From Methylopila turkensis (GTDB taxonomy: Bacteria; Pseudomonadota; Alphaproteobacteria; Rhizobiales; Methylopilaceae): a stretch of DNA of 64,000 bases. Location of the stretch: contig NZ_BSFL01000003.1 of NCBI RefSeq assembly GCF_027922325.1, positions 124,001 through 188,000 on the forward strand, in the 5' to 3' direction. This document shows, piece after piece, positions 9,652 to 18,262 of this stretch (positions within the stretch are counted from its first letter, which is position 1; each line of letters starts with the position of its first letter). The notes below the pieces were generated by a model that was not told the DNA's origin, searched no databases, and saw only the letters and a list, made by a program, of their open reading frames with translations. The position numbers and the translations under genes were made by a program.

Positions 9652-10557
9652 TCAGTCGGCCCATTTCGGATCGCCGGTGAAGGCGATCGTCAGCCAGCGG
9701 TCGCGGCCGGCTCCGCCGATCGCCGCGCCGATCTCCTCGCGCACGGCGTCGAGCTCGACGATCGACCCAATCGCGCGCCCCGCCGGCACGAGCAGGTAGA
9801 TCTCGATCACCTGCGAGCGGCCGACCTTCGCCACATAGGTGCGCGCGCCCTCGAAGCCGTGGCGCGCGACGGCGGCCTCCGCCGCGGCGCGCACGCGGGC
9901 GTCGAGCTCCTGCGGCGCGACGAGCAGCACCTCCTTCACCGCCGCGATCACGGTCGTGAACGGCACGGGGATCAGGCAGGCCGTCAGCACGGCGAGGATC
10001 GCGGGGTCGGCGTAGGGCGTCCAGTGCGCGAACCGCGTGCCGTCAAGCGCCCACGCCACCAGGAACGCCGCCAGCAGCGAGGCGCTGATCAGGCAGCTCA
10101 TCAGCCAGCTCTTGACGTCGAGCGCGAGCAGCGCCGAGCCGATCCGGCGGTTCGCGCCCCGGACGAAGATCAGCATGCCGAGGCAGATCGCGACCGTGAT
10201 GACGGCGTAGGCGAGCGCCCAGTCGAAGGCAAGGTCGTGGCCCCCGCCGAGCAGCGAGCCGACCGCGTTGACGAAGGCGTAGACGCAGAGCAGCGTCAGC
10301 AGCCCGCCGTTGATCGCGAGCACCAGCGGCTCGACGTGCCAGAAGCCCATCTGGAACCGCCGGCTCGCCGCGCCCGCGATCAGCCGCGACACCTGCAGAG
10401 CGAGCAGGGTCATCGCCGCGTCGAGGCCGCCGAACACGCCGTCGAACATGATCGACAGCGAGCCCGTCAGCACGCCGAAGGCGACGCCGATCAGCCCGAT
10501 GCCGACCGTCGCCGCGATCGAGATCTTCAGGACGGTCTGCTCGGTCGGCTTCGGCAT
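9652..10557 (-). CDS. cation diffusion facilitator-like membrane transporter with altered metal site
   Basis: The 301-residue protein has about six membrane segments in the first 215 residues and a C-terminal cytoplasmic ferredoxin-like domain (about 215-300), the CDF layout. The segment GSLSIMFDGVFGGLDA matches CDF TM2. However, the pair expected as DxxxD reads D39-x3-G43, and the TM5 HxxxD reads D147-x3-W151. The transported ion may therefore not be zinc, or the protein may not transport metals at all. The gene is downstream of, and in the same direction as, the alcohol dehydrogenase, separated by about 100 bp. Confidence 0.8.
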   Translation of the reverse strand: MPKPTEQTVLKISIAATVGIGLIGVAFGVLTGSLSIMFDGVFGGLDAAMTLLALQVSRLIAGAASRRFQMGFWHVEPLVLAINGGLLTLLCVYAFVNAVGSLLGGGHDLAFDWALAYAVITVAICLGMLIFVRGANRRIGSALLALDVKSWLMSCLISASLLAAFLVAWALDGTRFAHWTPYADPAILAVLTACLIPVPFTTVIAAVKEVLLVAPQELDARVRAAAEAAVARHGFEGARTYVAKVGRSQVIEIYLLVPAGRAIGSIVELDAVREEIGAAIGGAGRDRWLTIAFTGDPKWAD

Positions 10558-10660
10558 GCCCGCATATCCCCGTGGATCGACGGGCCATAGTAGGCGGGCC
10601 GCCGAAGCCGTGGCGCGGGCACAGCGTCGCGCTTTCAGGAACGTGACGCCGGCGCCGGTC

Positions 10661-11680
10661 TTAAGCCGAGAAGCTTTCGAGCACGATCTTGCCCTTGGCC
10701 TTCCCGCTCTCGATCAGGGCGTGCGCGCGGCGGAGGTTGTCCGCGGTGATCGCGCCGAAGGACTCCGCCGCCGTGGTGCGGAGCGTGCCTTCGTCCACCA
10801 GGCGCGCCGCCTCGTTCAGCAACTCGCCCTGGGCCGCGATGTCGGCGGTTCCGAACATCGAGCGCGTGAACATGAACTCCCAGTGGATCGAGACGCTCTT
10901 GCGCTTGAACGGCATGGCGTCGAGCGCCGCGGGGTCGTCGATCAGCGCGAAGCGGCCCTGCGGCGCGATCAGCTGCGCGATCTCCGCGAGATGGTCGCCG
11001 GTGTTGGTGGTCGAGAACACGAAGCCCGGCGCGCCGATCCCGAGCGCCGCAACTTCCGCCGCGAGCGGCTTGCTGTGGTCCACAACATGATGCGCGCCGA
11101 GGCCGCGAACCCAGTCCTGCGTCTCCGGGCGGGACGCGGTGGCGATCACGGTGAGGCCGGTCAGCGTCCGGGCGAGCTGCGTGGCGATCGAGCCCACGCC
11201 GCCCGCACCGCCGATGATGAGGATCGCCGGAGCCGCGCCGGGAACGGGCTTCGCCACGTCGAGCCGATCGAACATCGCCTCCCAGGCGGTGATGGTCGTC
11301 AGCGGCAGGGCCGCGGCCTCCGCGAAGGACAGCGACGCCGGCTTCCGGCCCACGATCCGTTCGTCGACCAGATGCCGCTCGGCGTTGGCGCCCTGGCGCT
11401 CCAGCGCGCCGGCGTAGAACACCTCGTCGCCCGGACGGAACAGGGTCGCGTCGGGCCCCGTCGCCACCACCACGCCGGCCGCGTCGTAGCCGAGCACGCG
11501 CCAGTCGCCGGCCGCGGGCGTGAAAGAGCGGCGGACTTTCGTGTCGACGGGATTGACCGAGATCGCCCGCACCTCGACCAGAAGGTCGCGGCCGGCGGGC
11601 GACGGCTCCGGAAGCTCGATGTCGACGAGCGCGGAAGGCTCGGCGATGGGGAGCGGCGACTGGAATCCAATGGCGCGCAT
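10661..11680 (-). CDS. zinc-binding alcohol dehydrogenase / quinone-reductase-like MDR protein
   Basis: This 339-residue MDR-superfamily protein has a GroES-like N-terminal half (VEVRAISVNPVDTKVR, GYDAAGVVVATGPDATLFRPGDEVFYAG) and a Rossmann half with the nucleotide motif IIGGAGGVGSIATQL. It resembles the subgroup named zinc-binding alcohol dehydrogenase family protein (TIGR02817 type). That subgroup lacks the structural four-cysteine zinc loop and acts on small enones or quinones. The start at 11680 is preceded by GGAGAA. It is divergent from an HxlR regulator, the usual arrangement for inducible quinone or aldehyde detoxification genes. Confidence 0.88.
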   Translation of the reverse strand: MRAIGFQSPLPIAEPSALVDIELPEPSPAGRDLLVEVRAISVNPVDTKVRRSFTPAAGDWRVLGYDAAGVVVATGPDATLFRPGDEVFYAGALERQGANAERHLVDERIVGRKPASLSFAEAAALPLTTITAWEAMFDRLDVAKPVPGAAPAILIIGGAGGVGSIATQLARTLTGLTVIATASRPETQDWVRGLGAHHVVDHSKPLAAEVAALGIGAPGFVFSTTNTGDHLAEIAQLIAPQGRFALIDDPAALDAMPFKRKSVSIHWEFMFTRSMFGTADIAAQGELLNEAARLVDEGTLRTTAAESFGAITADNLRRAHALIESGKAKGKIVLESFSA

Positions 11681-11729
11681 GATGCGTTCTCCGGCGATGT
11701 GACGTTTGCGTGCCGAGCAGATGCCGCCT

Positions 11730-11756
11730 ATGTGCGTCATACGCAAGAACGCACAT
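11730..11756. promoter_or_regulatory. inverted repeat in adh-hxlR intergenic region, probable HxlR operator
   Basis: ATGTGCGT (11730-11737) and ACGCACAT (11749-11756) are perfect 8-bp inverted arms with an 11-bp centre. The centre itself holds half of a second smaller repeat, TGCGT-CAT-ACGCA (11733-11745). Arm centres are 19 bp apart, about two helical turns, as expected for dimeric HxlR-type regulators. The site lies 30-55 bp upstream of the HxlR gene and about 50-75 bp upstream of the dehydrogenase. Confidence 0.7.
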
Positions 11757-11785
11757 GAATCGCCTATAGTGTCGAAAAGGATACC

Positions 11786-12139
11786 GTGATGGCGCGCGTC
11801 CGGCACGACCGCCTCGACTGCTCTCCGGGCTGCGCCGTGGAGGCGACGCTGCAGTTCATCGACGGCAAGTGGAAGGGCGTCATCCTCTATCACCTGCTTT
11901 CGAGCACGCTGCGCTTCAACGAGATCCGCCGCCGCCTTCCGAGCGTCACGCCGCGGATGCTCACGACCCAGCTTCGGGAGCTCGAGTCCGACGGCTTCGT
12001 CGCCCGAAAGGTGTTTCCCGAGGTGCCGCCGAAGGTGGAGTACAGCCTGACCGAGCGCGGGCGATCGCTGGAGCCGGTGGTCATGGCGCTCAAGGCCTGG
12101 GGCGACGCCCATGCCGGCGTCGCGGCGAAGGCCGCGTGA
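11786..12139 (+). CDS. HxlR-family transcriptional regulator
   Basis: The 117-residue protein is a single HxlR winged helix: QFIDGKWKGVILYHLL, LRFNEIRRRLPSVTPRMLTTQL, ELESDGFVARKVFPEVPPKVEYSLT. Two cysteines near the N terminus (C12-SPG-C16) sit where thiol-based HxlR regulators such as YodB and QorR carry their redox cysteine, so it may sense quinones, aldehydes or disulfide stress. GTG at 11786 and ATG at 11789 are equivalent starts. It is divergent from the MDR dehydrogenase with a perfect inverted repeat between them. Confidence 0.9.
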   Translation: MMARVRHDRLDCSPGCAVEATLQFIDGKWKGVILYHLLSSTLRFNEIRRRLPSVTPRMLTTQLRELESDGFVARKVFPEVPPKVEYSLTERGRSLEPVVMALKAWGDAHAGVAAKAA

Positions 12140-12170
12140 CGCGGGGACCGGCCGGCGCCATCCTCCGCCC

Positions 12171-12902
12171 ATGCAATGGACCGACGACGGCCTGATCCTC
12201 GGCGTCCGCCGCCACGGCGAGACATCGGTGGTGCTCGAACTCTTCACCCGCGCGCACGGCCGGCATCTCGGCCTGGTGCGGGGCGGGCGTTCGCGGCGGC
12301 TGAGGGCGACGCTCCAGCCCGGCAACAGCGTGCGGGCGACCTGGCGGGCCCGGCTCGACGACCATCTCGGCGCCTTCGCGGTCGAGCCGCTGGTGGGCCG
12401 CGCCGGCCGGCTGATGGAGCGCGCCGACGCGCTCCACGGCGTCGGCCATCTCGGCCATCTGCTCCGCCTCATGCCCGAACGCGATCCGCACGAGGCGCTC
12501 TACGAGATCGCCGAGGTGGTGGCCGACCATCTCGACGACCGGACCGCCGCGCCCGCGCTGATCGTGCGGCTGGAGCTCGCGGTGCTGGCCGAGCTCGGCT
12601 TCGGCCTCGACCTGTCGGCCTGCGCCGCGACCGGCGCGACCCACGACCTCGCCTATGTGTCGCCGAAGTCGGGCCGGGCGGTCGGGCGCGAGGCCGGCGC
12701 GCCATACGCCGACCGGCTGTTCGCGCTGCCGCCATTCCTCTACGCGACCGGCGCGAACGCCTCGCCGACGTTCGAGGACGTGGCGGCCGGCTTCGCGATC
12801 ACCGGCCACTTTCTCGAGGAGCGCATATGGGCGCCGCGGGGCCTGAGGCCGCCGGACGCGCGGGCGGCGTATATGGCGGCGCTCAACAAGCGGACCGGGT
12901 GA
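12171..12902 (+). CDS. recO: DNA repair protein RecO
   Basis: RecO loads RecA onto SSB-coated single-stranded DNA with RecR and also anneals strands. The protein is 243 residues and starts with MQWTDDGLILGVRRHGETSV, the typical alphaproteobacterial RecO N terminus (OB fold). It is followed by HGRHLGLVRGG and LQPGNSVRATWRARLDDHLG, and then a helical C-terminal domain. The zinc-finger cysteines of some RecO proteins are absent. The start at 12171 was chosen over upstream in-frame starts because the OB fold begins there. In many relatives recO and parC are neighbours, as here. RecO binds the SSB C-terminal tip, which makes the orphan two genes downstream notable. Confidence 0.95.
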   Translation: MQWTDDGLILGVRRHGETSVVLELFTRAHGRHLGLVRGGRSRRLRATLQPGNSVRATWRARLDDHLGAFAVEPLVGRAGRLMERADALHGVGHLGHLLRLMPERDPHEALYEIAEVVADHLDDRTAAPALIVRLELAVLAELGFGLDLSACAATGATHDLAYVSPKSGRAVGREAGAPYADRLFALPPFLYATGANASPTFEDVAAGFAITGHFLEERIWAPRGLRPPDARAAYMAALNKRTG

Positions 12903-12977
12903 CGGCGCCGCGCCGGAACGGTGGGCGGAGCCCAAGCGCGTCTTGCCGCGAATCGGCTTAGCGCCTAACCCTCGGGC

Positions 12978-15218
12978 ATGAGCGACATCGCGACCCCGCC
13001 CGAGGACGGCGTCCTCCCCGTCGAGCTGCGTTCGGCGCTCGAGGAGCGCTATCTCGCCTACGCGCTCTCGACCATCACCCAGCGCGCGCTGCCGGACGTG
13101 CGCGACGGATTGAAGCCGGTGCACCGGCGCGTGCTGTGGGCGATGCGCGAGCTCAAGCTCGATCCCGGCGCGGCGTTCAAGAAATGCGCCCGCGTCGTCG
13201 GCGACGTCATCGGCAAGTACCACCCCCACGGCGACCAGTCCGTCTACGACGCGCTGGTGCGGCTGGCGCAGGATTTCGCCCAGCGCTGGCCGCTGGTGGA
13301 GGGGCAGGGCAACTTCGGCAATGTCGACGGCGATAACGCCGCGGCCATGCGCTACACCGAGGCGCGCCTGACCGAGGTCGCACGGCTGCTGCTCGACGGG
13401 CTCGACGAGGACGCGGTCGACTACCGCGACACCTATGACGGCTCCGAGAAGGAGCCGGTGGTCCTGCCGGGCGCGTTCCCGAACCTGCTGGCCAACGGCA
13501 GCCAGGGCATCGCCGTCGGCATGGCGACCGCGATCCCGCCGCACAACGTCGCCGAGCTCGTGGACGCCGCGCGCGTGCTGCTGGCGAATCCGGAGGCGGG
13601 CGTCGAGGAGCTGCTCGCGCATGTGCAGGGCCCCGACTTTCCGACCGGCGGCGTGGTCGTCGACAGCCCCTCCGTCATCGCGGAGAGCTACCGCGCCGGC
13701 CGCGGCGCCTTCCGCACCCGCGCGCGCTGGAAGCTCGAGGACCTCGGCCGCGGGACCTGGGTCGTGGTCGTGACCGAGATTCCCTGGCTCGTCCCGAAGA
13801 GCCGGCTGGTGGAGCGCATCGCCGAGCTGATCAACGAGCGCAAGCTGCCGCTCGTGACCGACGTGCGCGACGAGTCGACCGAGGACATCCGCCTCGTGCT
13901 GGAGCCGCGGGCCCGCAACGTCGATCCCGTCGTGATGATGGAGTCGCTGTTCAAGCTCACCGAGCTCGAGACCCGCATCCCGCTCAACATGAACGTGCTC
14001 GTCCGCGGCCAGACCCCCATGGTGCTCGGCCTGAAGGACGCGCTGCGGCAGTGGCTCGACCACCGCCGCGAGGTCATCCAGCGCCGGTCCCAGCACCGCC
14101 TCGACGCGATCGTCCGCCGGCTGGAGGTGCTCGAAGGCTTCCTGATCGCCTTCCTTAACCTCGACGAGGTCATCCGGATCGTCCGCCAGGCCGACGATCC
14201 GAAGGCCGAGCTGATGGCGGCCTTCGACCTGACCGAGCTGCAGGCCGACGCCATCCTCAACATGCGGCTCCGCTCGCTCGCCAAGCTTGAGGAGATCGAG
14301 ATCCGGCGCGAGCACGACAAGCTCACCAAGGAGGGCGAGGAGCTGCGGACGCTGCTCGGCTCCGAGGCGCGGCAGTGGAAGCGCGTGGGCAAGGAGCTGG
14401 ACGGGCTCGCCAAGAGCTTCGGGCCGGACACGGCGCTGGGCAAACGCCGGACGACCTTTGAGGCGCCGCCTTCCGCCGCCGCGGCCGACGTCGCCGACGC
14501 CTTCGTCGAGCGCGAGCCGATCACCGTGGTCGTGTCGCAGAAGGGCTGGATCCGGGCGCTCAAGGGCCATGTGGCGGACGTCTCCGGCCTGACCTTCAAG
14601 GCCGACGACGCGCTGATGCTGTCGTTCCCGACCGAGACGACCGCGAAGCTGATCGTGGTCACGTCGAACGGCAAGACCTTCACGCTCGACGCCGCCAAGC
14701 TGCCGGGCGGACGCGGCGCCGGCGAGCCGATCCGGCTGATGGTGGACTTCGACGACGGGGCCGACATCGTCGACGTGTTCGCGCACAAGGCCGGCCGCAA
14801 GCGGCTAATCGTCACCACCGAGGCGCGCGGCTTCGTCACGAGCGAGGACCAGCTGCTGTCCTCAACCCGCAAGGGCCGGCAGGTGGTTAATCTGGACGCG
14901 GCGCGGGTGCTGCGTTTCGCCGAGGCCGAGGGCGACACGGTCGCGATCGTCGGCCAGAACCGCAAGCTGCTGCTGTTCCCGCTCAATCAGGTCGCCGAGA
15001 TGGCGCGCGGCGCGGGCGTGCGCCTGCAGCGCTACAAGGACGGCGGCGTCTCCGACGCCAAGGTGTTCGCGCTCGCCGAGGGCCTGAGCTTCACCACCAA
15101 CGGCGGCGTGGCGCGGCGCGTGGTGGGCGACGAGCTGCGCGACTGGCTCGGCAACCGCGCCGAGGCCGGCCGGCTGCCGCCGCACGGCTTCCCGAAGTCG
15201 AACAGGTTCGGGGGCTGA
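12978..15218 (+). CDS. parC: DNA topoisomerase IV subunit A
   Basis: ParC is the breakage-rejoining subunit of topoisomerase IV, which decatenates daughter chromosomes. The protein is 746 residues. The active-site tyrosine is Y126 in [11 protein letters not shown], after [13 protein letters not shown]-terminal beta-pinwheel region follows ([30 protein letters not shown]). In the quinolone-determining segment [12 protein letters not shown], the position equal to E. coli ParC S80 is Gln (Q87). GyrA is distinguished by a longer C-terminal region with a GyrA box, not seen here. A strong terminator follows the stop. Confidence 0.95.
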   Translation: MSDIATPPEDGVLPVELRSALEERYLAYALSTITQRALPDVRDGLKPVHRRVLWAMRELKLDPGAAFKKCARVVGDVIGKYHPHGDQSVYDALVRLAQDFAQRWPLVEGQGNFGNVDGDNAAAMRYTEARLTEVARLLLDGLDEDAVDYRDTYDGSEKEPVVLPGAFPNLLANGSQGIAVGMATAIPPHNVAELVDAARVLLANPEAGVEELLAHVQGPDFPTGGVVVDSPSVIAESYRAGRGAFRTRARWKLEDLGRGTWVVVVTEIPWLVPKSRLVERIAELINERKLPLVTDVRDESTEDIRLVLEPRARNVDPVVMMESLFKLTELETRIPLNMNVLVRGQTPMVLGLKDALRQWLDHRREVIQRRSQHRLDAIVRRLEVLEGFLIAFLNLDEVIRIVRQADDPKAELMAAFDLTELQADAILNMRLRSLAKLEEIEIRREHDKLTKEGEELRTLLGSEARQWKRVGKELDGLAKSFGPDTALGKRRTTFEAPPSAAAADVADAFVEREPITVVVSQKGWIRALKGHVADVSGLTFKADDALMLSFPTETTAKLIVVTSNGKTFTLDAAKLPGGRGAGEPIRLMVDFDDGADIVDVFAHKAGRKRLIVTTEARGFVTSEDQLLSSTRKGRQVVNLDAARVLRFAEAEGDTVAIVGQNRKLLLFPLNQVAEMARGAGVRLQRYKDGGVSDAKVFALAEGLSFTTNGGVARRVVGDELRDWLGNRAEAGRLPPHGFPKSNRFGG

Positions 15219-15219
15219 C

Positions 15220-15250
15220 ATGGGCTGTCCGCGAGCCCATTTTAATTTTT
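15220..15250 (+). terminator. Rho-independent terminator of parC
   Basis: The stem ATGGGCT (15220-15226) / AGCCCAT (15234-15240) with a 7-nt loop is followed by TTTAATTTTT. It begins two bases after the parC stop. It isolates the AT-rich gene downstream, which must therefore have its own promoter in the 35 bp before its start or use readthrough. Confidence 0.9.
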
Positions 15251-15284
15251 GGCAGCGTTGCATGCGTCATGGGAATTCCGCTGC

Positions 15285-16007
15285 ATGACCGAAGATGTCT
15301 ACGATAATCTTCCTGAAGACAACGAGCAGGCATTCGTTGTACTTGAGGCCCATTTCAGAGAAATTTTGACCCAAGAACTAAGTAACGAGGAAAGTAATTA
15401 CTCCATTTGGATGCATCGTGCAGACTATGCGAACAGAATAATAGCGGCTGCGAGATCTTTAGATATTCTTTTTATAAAAGACTTCCGACCTCCTCCTTCA
15501 TCGAATCGGGACGACTCGGACTATTTTATTGAATTGGATAGGGTTGTGAGCAACCTGCTAATTCAAATTAAAATTAATCATGCGAGGCGCAGAAAAACAT
15601 TCAGTGTCCATCTCGATGCGCCCGAAAAAAAGAAAATACATTTTTACATAACTCAAATCCGAGATTGTGTAGCAAAATCGAATCTCGACAATCCGAAGAA
15701 AGAGGCGATATTCGGTAAGTTATCTTCCCTCCAAACGGAGGTCGACCGGGATCGCACTCGGTTTGAGATAATTGCCGACGCGACGCGACGCCTAGCGGGA
15801 ATGGCCGGAGACTTTGAGAAGGAGGGGCTGCGTCCTTATCTGAAATATATTCTTCTACTCTTCGGCGAAGTAGACGCAGCTAAAGAGGCCGAACAGCGCC
15901 AGTTGCCTGCTCCGAATGAGCGAAAGCAGTTGGAGGCTCCGCGGGAGGCTGAGGAGACGAAATCGTCTCGGCACCGGAATGGGCCAGACGACGATATACC
16001 GTTCTAG
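15285..16007 (+). CDS. AT-rich orphan protein with SSB-like C-terminal tip (DDDIPF)
   Basis: I do not recognise this 240-residue protein. Its DNA is clearly poorer in GC (about 38-47% in sampled 60-base lines) than the roughly 70% around it, with many ATA, TTA, AAA and AGA codons, so it looks transferred. The protein is hydrophilic and predicted mostly helical up to about residue 200. It has one hydrophobic stretch (YLKYILLLFGEV) and a disordered, charged tail. It ends in GPDDDIPF, matching the acidic tip by which SSB recruits RecO, PriA, RecQ and others. No OB fold is visible, so it is not SSB itself. The ATG at 15285 was chosen; a TTG 36 bp upstream is possible but abuts the parC terminator. 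It is convergent with bpt. Confidence 0.75.
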   Translation: MTEDVYDNLPEDNEQAFVVLEAHFREILTQELSNEESNYSIWMHRADYANRIIAAARSLDILFIKDFRPPPSSNRDDSDYFIELDRVVSNLLIQIKINHARRRKTFSVHLDAPEKKKIHFYITQIRDCVAKSNLDNPKKEAIFGKLSSLQTEVDRDRTRFEIIADATRRLAGMAGDFEKEGLRPYLKYILLLFGEVDAAKEAEQRQLPAPNERKQLEAPREAEETKSSRHRNGPDDDIPF

Positions 16008-16057
16008 TTCCGAGAATATTGGAGGCTGGTCGTCTAGCTGGCGAAGCCAGAACATAC

Positions 16058-16807
16058 TCACCCGTCCTTCAGCTCCCAGCCCGCCGGGCCGAGATGCTCC
16101 TGCGGGCGGAAGCGGCGCTTGTAGTCCATCTTGGCGGAGCCTTCGACCCAGTAGCCGAGGTAGAGGTAGGGCAGGCCGAGCGCCCGCGCGCGCTGCACGT
16201 GGTCGAGGATGACGTGCGTGCCGAGGCCGCGGTCGCGGTGCTCGGGCTCGTAGAAGGAATAGACCAGCGACAGTCCGTCGGAGAGGTGGTCGACCAGCGC
16301 GACCGCGTAGAGCGGCCCCGCGCCGCGGCCGTTGACGGCGGTGTCGGGCCCGCGCCGGCGGTACTCCACCAGCCGGGTCCGCACATGGCTGTCCTCGACC
16401 ATGGTGGCGTAGTCGAGCACGGTCATGTCGGCCATGCCGCCGTCGGAGTGCCGGCTGTCGAGATAGGCGCGGAACAGGCTGTACTGCTCCGAGTTCGGCG
16501 TCGCGTCGCGGTCGAGGCCGACGAGATCGGCGTTCAGCGCCCGGTTGCGCCGAAAGGCCTTGGTCCATTCGAAAGCGTCGACCCGCACCCGGACCGAGAC
16601 GCAGGCCCGGCAAGTCTCGCAGGCCGGCCGATAGGCGATCGTCTGGCTGCGGCGGAAGCCGCCATGGGTCAGCAGGTCGTTGAGTTGGGCTGCGTCGTCG
16701 CCGACGAGATGGGTGAACACCTTCCGCTCGAACTGTCCCTTGAGGTAGGGGCAGGGCGACGGCGCGGTCAGGTAGAACTGCGGCGTATTGCGCGAGTGGG
16801 CGGTCAA
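16058..16807 (-). CDS. bpt: aspartate/glutamate leucyltransferase (arginyltransferase family)
   Basis: This 249-residue protein belongs to the bacterial ATE/Bpt family, which adds Leu (Bpt) or Arg from aminoacyl-tRNA to N-terminal acidic residues, marking proteins for ClpAP through the N-end rule. Visible motifs are [21 protein letters not shown], the paired cysteines in [16 protein letters not shown], and the GNAT-like second half with [22 protein letters not shown] and [22 protein letters not shown]. The length is standard. It is convergent with the AT-rich orphan, 50 bp away. A small CTGGC-GAA-GCCAG hairpin (16038-16050) lies between them. Confidence 0.93.
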   Translation of the reverse strand: MTAHSRNTPQFYLTAPSPCPYLKGQFERKVFTHLVGDDAAQLNDLLTHGGFRRSQTIAYRPACETCRACVSVRVRVDAFEWTKAFRRNRALNADLVGLDRDATPNSEQYSLFRAYLDSRHSDGGMADMTVLDYATMVEDSHVRTRLVEYRRRGPDTAVNGRGAGPLYAVALVDHLSDGLSLVYSFYEPEHRDRGLGTHVILDHVQRARALGLPYLYLGYWVEGSAKMDYKRRFRPQEHLGPAGWELKDG

Positions 16808-16881
16808 GACGAGGTCCCGGAAGGCGGCGCTCGAGCCGCCTCCCGGTCAGGATAGCAAGGCGCTCGTGAACGACAAGCGGT

Positions 16882-17385
16882 TCAGACGCCGCGCCCCTCC
16901 AGCCGTCCCCGGTCGACGAACAGCGTGCTCAGGACGAGGTCGTGAAGCAGCTGCTTGCGCTGGGTGAACAGGCCGACCAGCAGCACGAAGGGCGTTAGGA
17001 AGGTGATGGAGACGTAGAGGAAGACCACATGCGCCGCGGCGATCATGAAGCCGGGACGCGTTCCGTCCTGCAGCCGGCAGGTGAGGCCGGTGAGCCGCAT
17101 GCCCCAGGTCGCGGCGCGGTCGCCGCCGAGGGTCGCGCCGGAATAGAGGATCGCCATCGCCGGGAACACGCCGCCGTAGAGCAGCCAGGCGAGGCCGAGC
17201 GTGACGATGCCCAGGAAGAAGATCACCACGCTGGCGGCCGCCGTCAGCGTCAGCACCACGGCGAAGTCGACGCAGAACGCCAGAACGCGCCGGCTCAGCA
17301 CGCCTTCGTACAGACGGGGGTCGGACAGCGGCTCATAGGCGACAGGGCGCGCGTCGGCTGTCTGAAGCGGAGCGGAAGTCGTCAT
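16882..17385 (-). CDS. RDD-family integral membrane protein
   Basis: The 167-residue protein starts its conserved part with SRRVLAFCVDFAVVLTLTAA, the RDD-type Arg/Asp pattern at the beginning of TM1. It has three or four membrane segments, including IFFLGIVTLGLAWLLYGGVF and VVFLYVSITFLTPFVLLVGL. The segment GDRAATWGMRLTGL between TM2 and TM3 and the end LLHDLVLSTLFVDR are also typical. Function of RDD proteins is mostly unknown, with suggestions of ion exchange. It lies upstream of a DsbA-like gene in the same direction, about 75 bp after the bpt start. Confidence 0.88.
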   Translation of the reverse strand: MTTSAPLQTADARPVAYEPLSDPRLYEGVLSRRVLAFCVDFAVVLTLTAAASVVIFFLGIVTLGLAWLLYGGVFPAMAILYSGATLGGDRAATWGMRLTGLTCRLQDGTRPGFMIAAAHVVFLYVSITFLTPFVLLVGLFTQRKQLLHDLVLSTLFVDRGRLEGRGV

Positions 17386-17491
17386 CGTCGCGATCGGTCC
17401 TCGTCAGCGGCGGAAGCGCCGCAGACCAAGACGTGGTGCGGGAAAGGGGGCTCCGCAAGATCGCGCGGGGAGGTCCGCGCGCTCCGTCGGT

Positions 17492-18262
17492 TCAGCAGCT
17501 CGCCTTGCCGCATTTGCGGACGGCGTCGATCTTCGCCTTCAGCGCCGCCTCGCCGACGGCGCCCGGAACGATCGCGTCGCCGACGATGAACACCGGCGTC
17601 GACTCGACGCCGAACTGGCTCGCGAGCTCGTAGACCTCCTCTATCGCGGCCTTGGGTTCCGGCCGCTTCACCGCGTCCTGCAGGGCGGCCGCGTCGATCC
17701 CGACTTCGCCCGCGGCGCGCATGGCGGCGGCGCCGTCGACCTGTCCGCTCGACGACAGCAGCTTGTCGTGGAAGTCCTTGTACTTGTCCGGCGCGATCAG
17801 GTTGACGGCCGCCGACACCTGCGCCGCCTCGGCCGAGCCGCGGCTGAGGATCGGAAACTCCTTCAGCACCACGCGCAGGTTCGGGTCCTTCTCGATCAGC
17901 GCGTTGACGTCGCCGAGCGCCCGGCGGCAGTAGCCGCAGTTGTAGTCGAAGAACTCGACCAGCGTGACGTCGCCCTTCGGGTTGCCGAGCACGGCCTGGT
18001 GCTGCGAGTTCTCGAGCGTGTCGGGCTTGTCGGCGAGCTTTTCGCGCGCGGCCGCGGCGTCCTTCTCGGTCTGGCGGCGCTGCAGCTCCTTCTGCGCCTC
18101 GACCAGGATCTCCGGGTTGTTGACGATGTACTCGCGCACGAACCGGCCGAGCGACTCCCGGTCGGTCCCGACCGGGCCGTCGGCGTTCTGCGCGTAGACG
18201 GCGTAGCCGGCGACGGCTGCGACCAGGGCGCCGGCTACGGCGAGAACAGGCAGGCGGGACAT
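17492..18262 (-). CDS. DsbA-family thiol:disulfide oxidoreductase
   Basis: The 256-residue periplasmic protein has an N-terminal signal or anchor (VLAVAGALVAAVAGYAVYAQ), then a helical region (about 35-90) like that of Com1/ScsC-type DsbA proteins. The thioredoxin fold carries the active site C109-GYC-112 in VEFFDYNCGYCRRA and the cis-proline loop GVESTPVFIVGD. The C terminus adds a second cysteine pair, VRKCGKASC, which is unusual. It follows the M48/TPR gene by 140 bp on the same strand. The two probably act together on envelope protein folding, which is inferred from proximity only. Confidence 0.9.
   Translation of the reverse strand: MSRLPVLAVAGALVAAVAGYAVYAQNADGPVGTDRESLGRFVREYIVNNPEILVEAQKELQRRQTEKDAAAAREKLADKPDTLENSQHQAVLGNPKGDVTLVEFFDYNCGYCRRALGDVNALIEKDPNLRVVLKEFPILSRGSAEAAQVSAAVNLIAPDKYKDFHDKLLSSSGQVDGAAAMRAAGEVGIDAAALQDAVKRPEPKAAIEEVYELASQFGVESTPVFIVGDAIVPGAVGEAALKAKIDAVRKCGKASC

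Noticed and set aside
12090-14786. Long open frame of about 900 codons on the minus strand opposite recO and parC
   Set aside because: It is the antisense shadow of two certain genes in GC-rich DNA. Its translation is Arg/Gly/His/Asp-rich low complexity with no domain.
15285-16007. Could the DDDIPF protein be a single-stranded DNA-binding protein?
   Set aside because: No OB-fold pattern or aromatic DNA-stacking motif is visible, and the body is helical and charged. Only the C-terminal tip resembles SSB.
16038-16050. CTGGC-GAA-GCCAG hairpin between the orphan gene and bpt
   Set aside because: Stem of only 5 bp without a U tract; too weak to list as a terminator.
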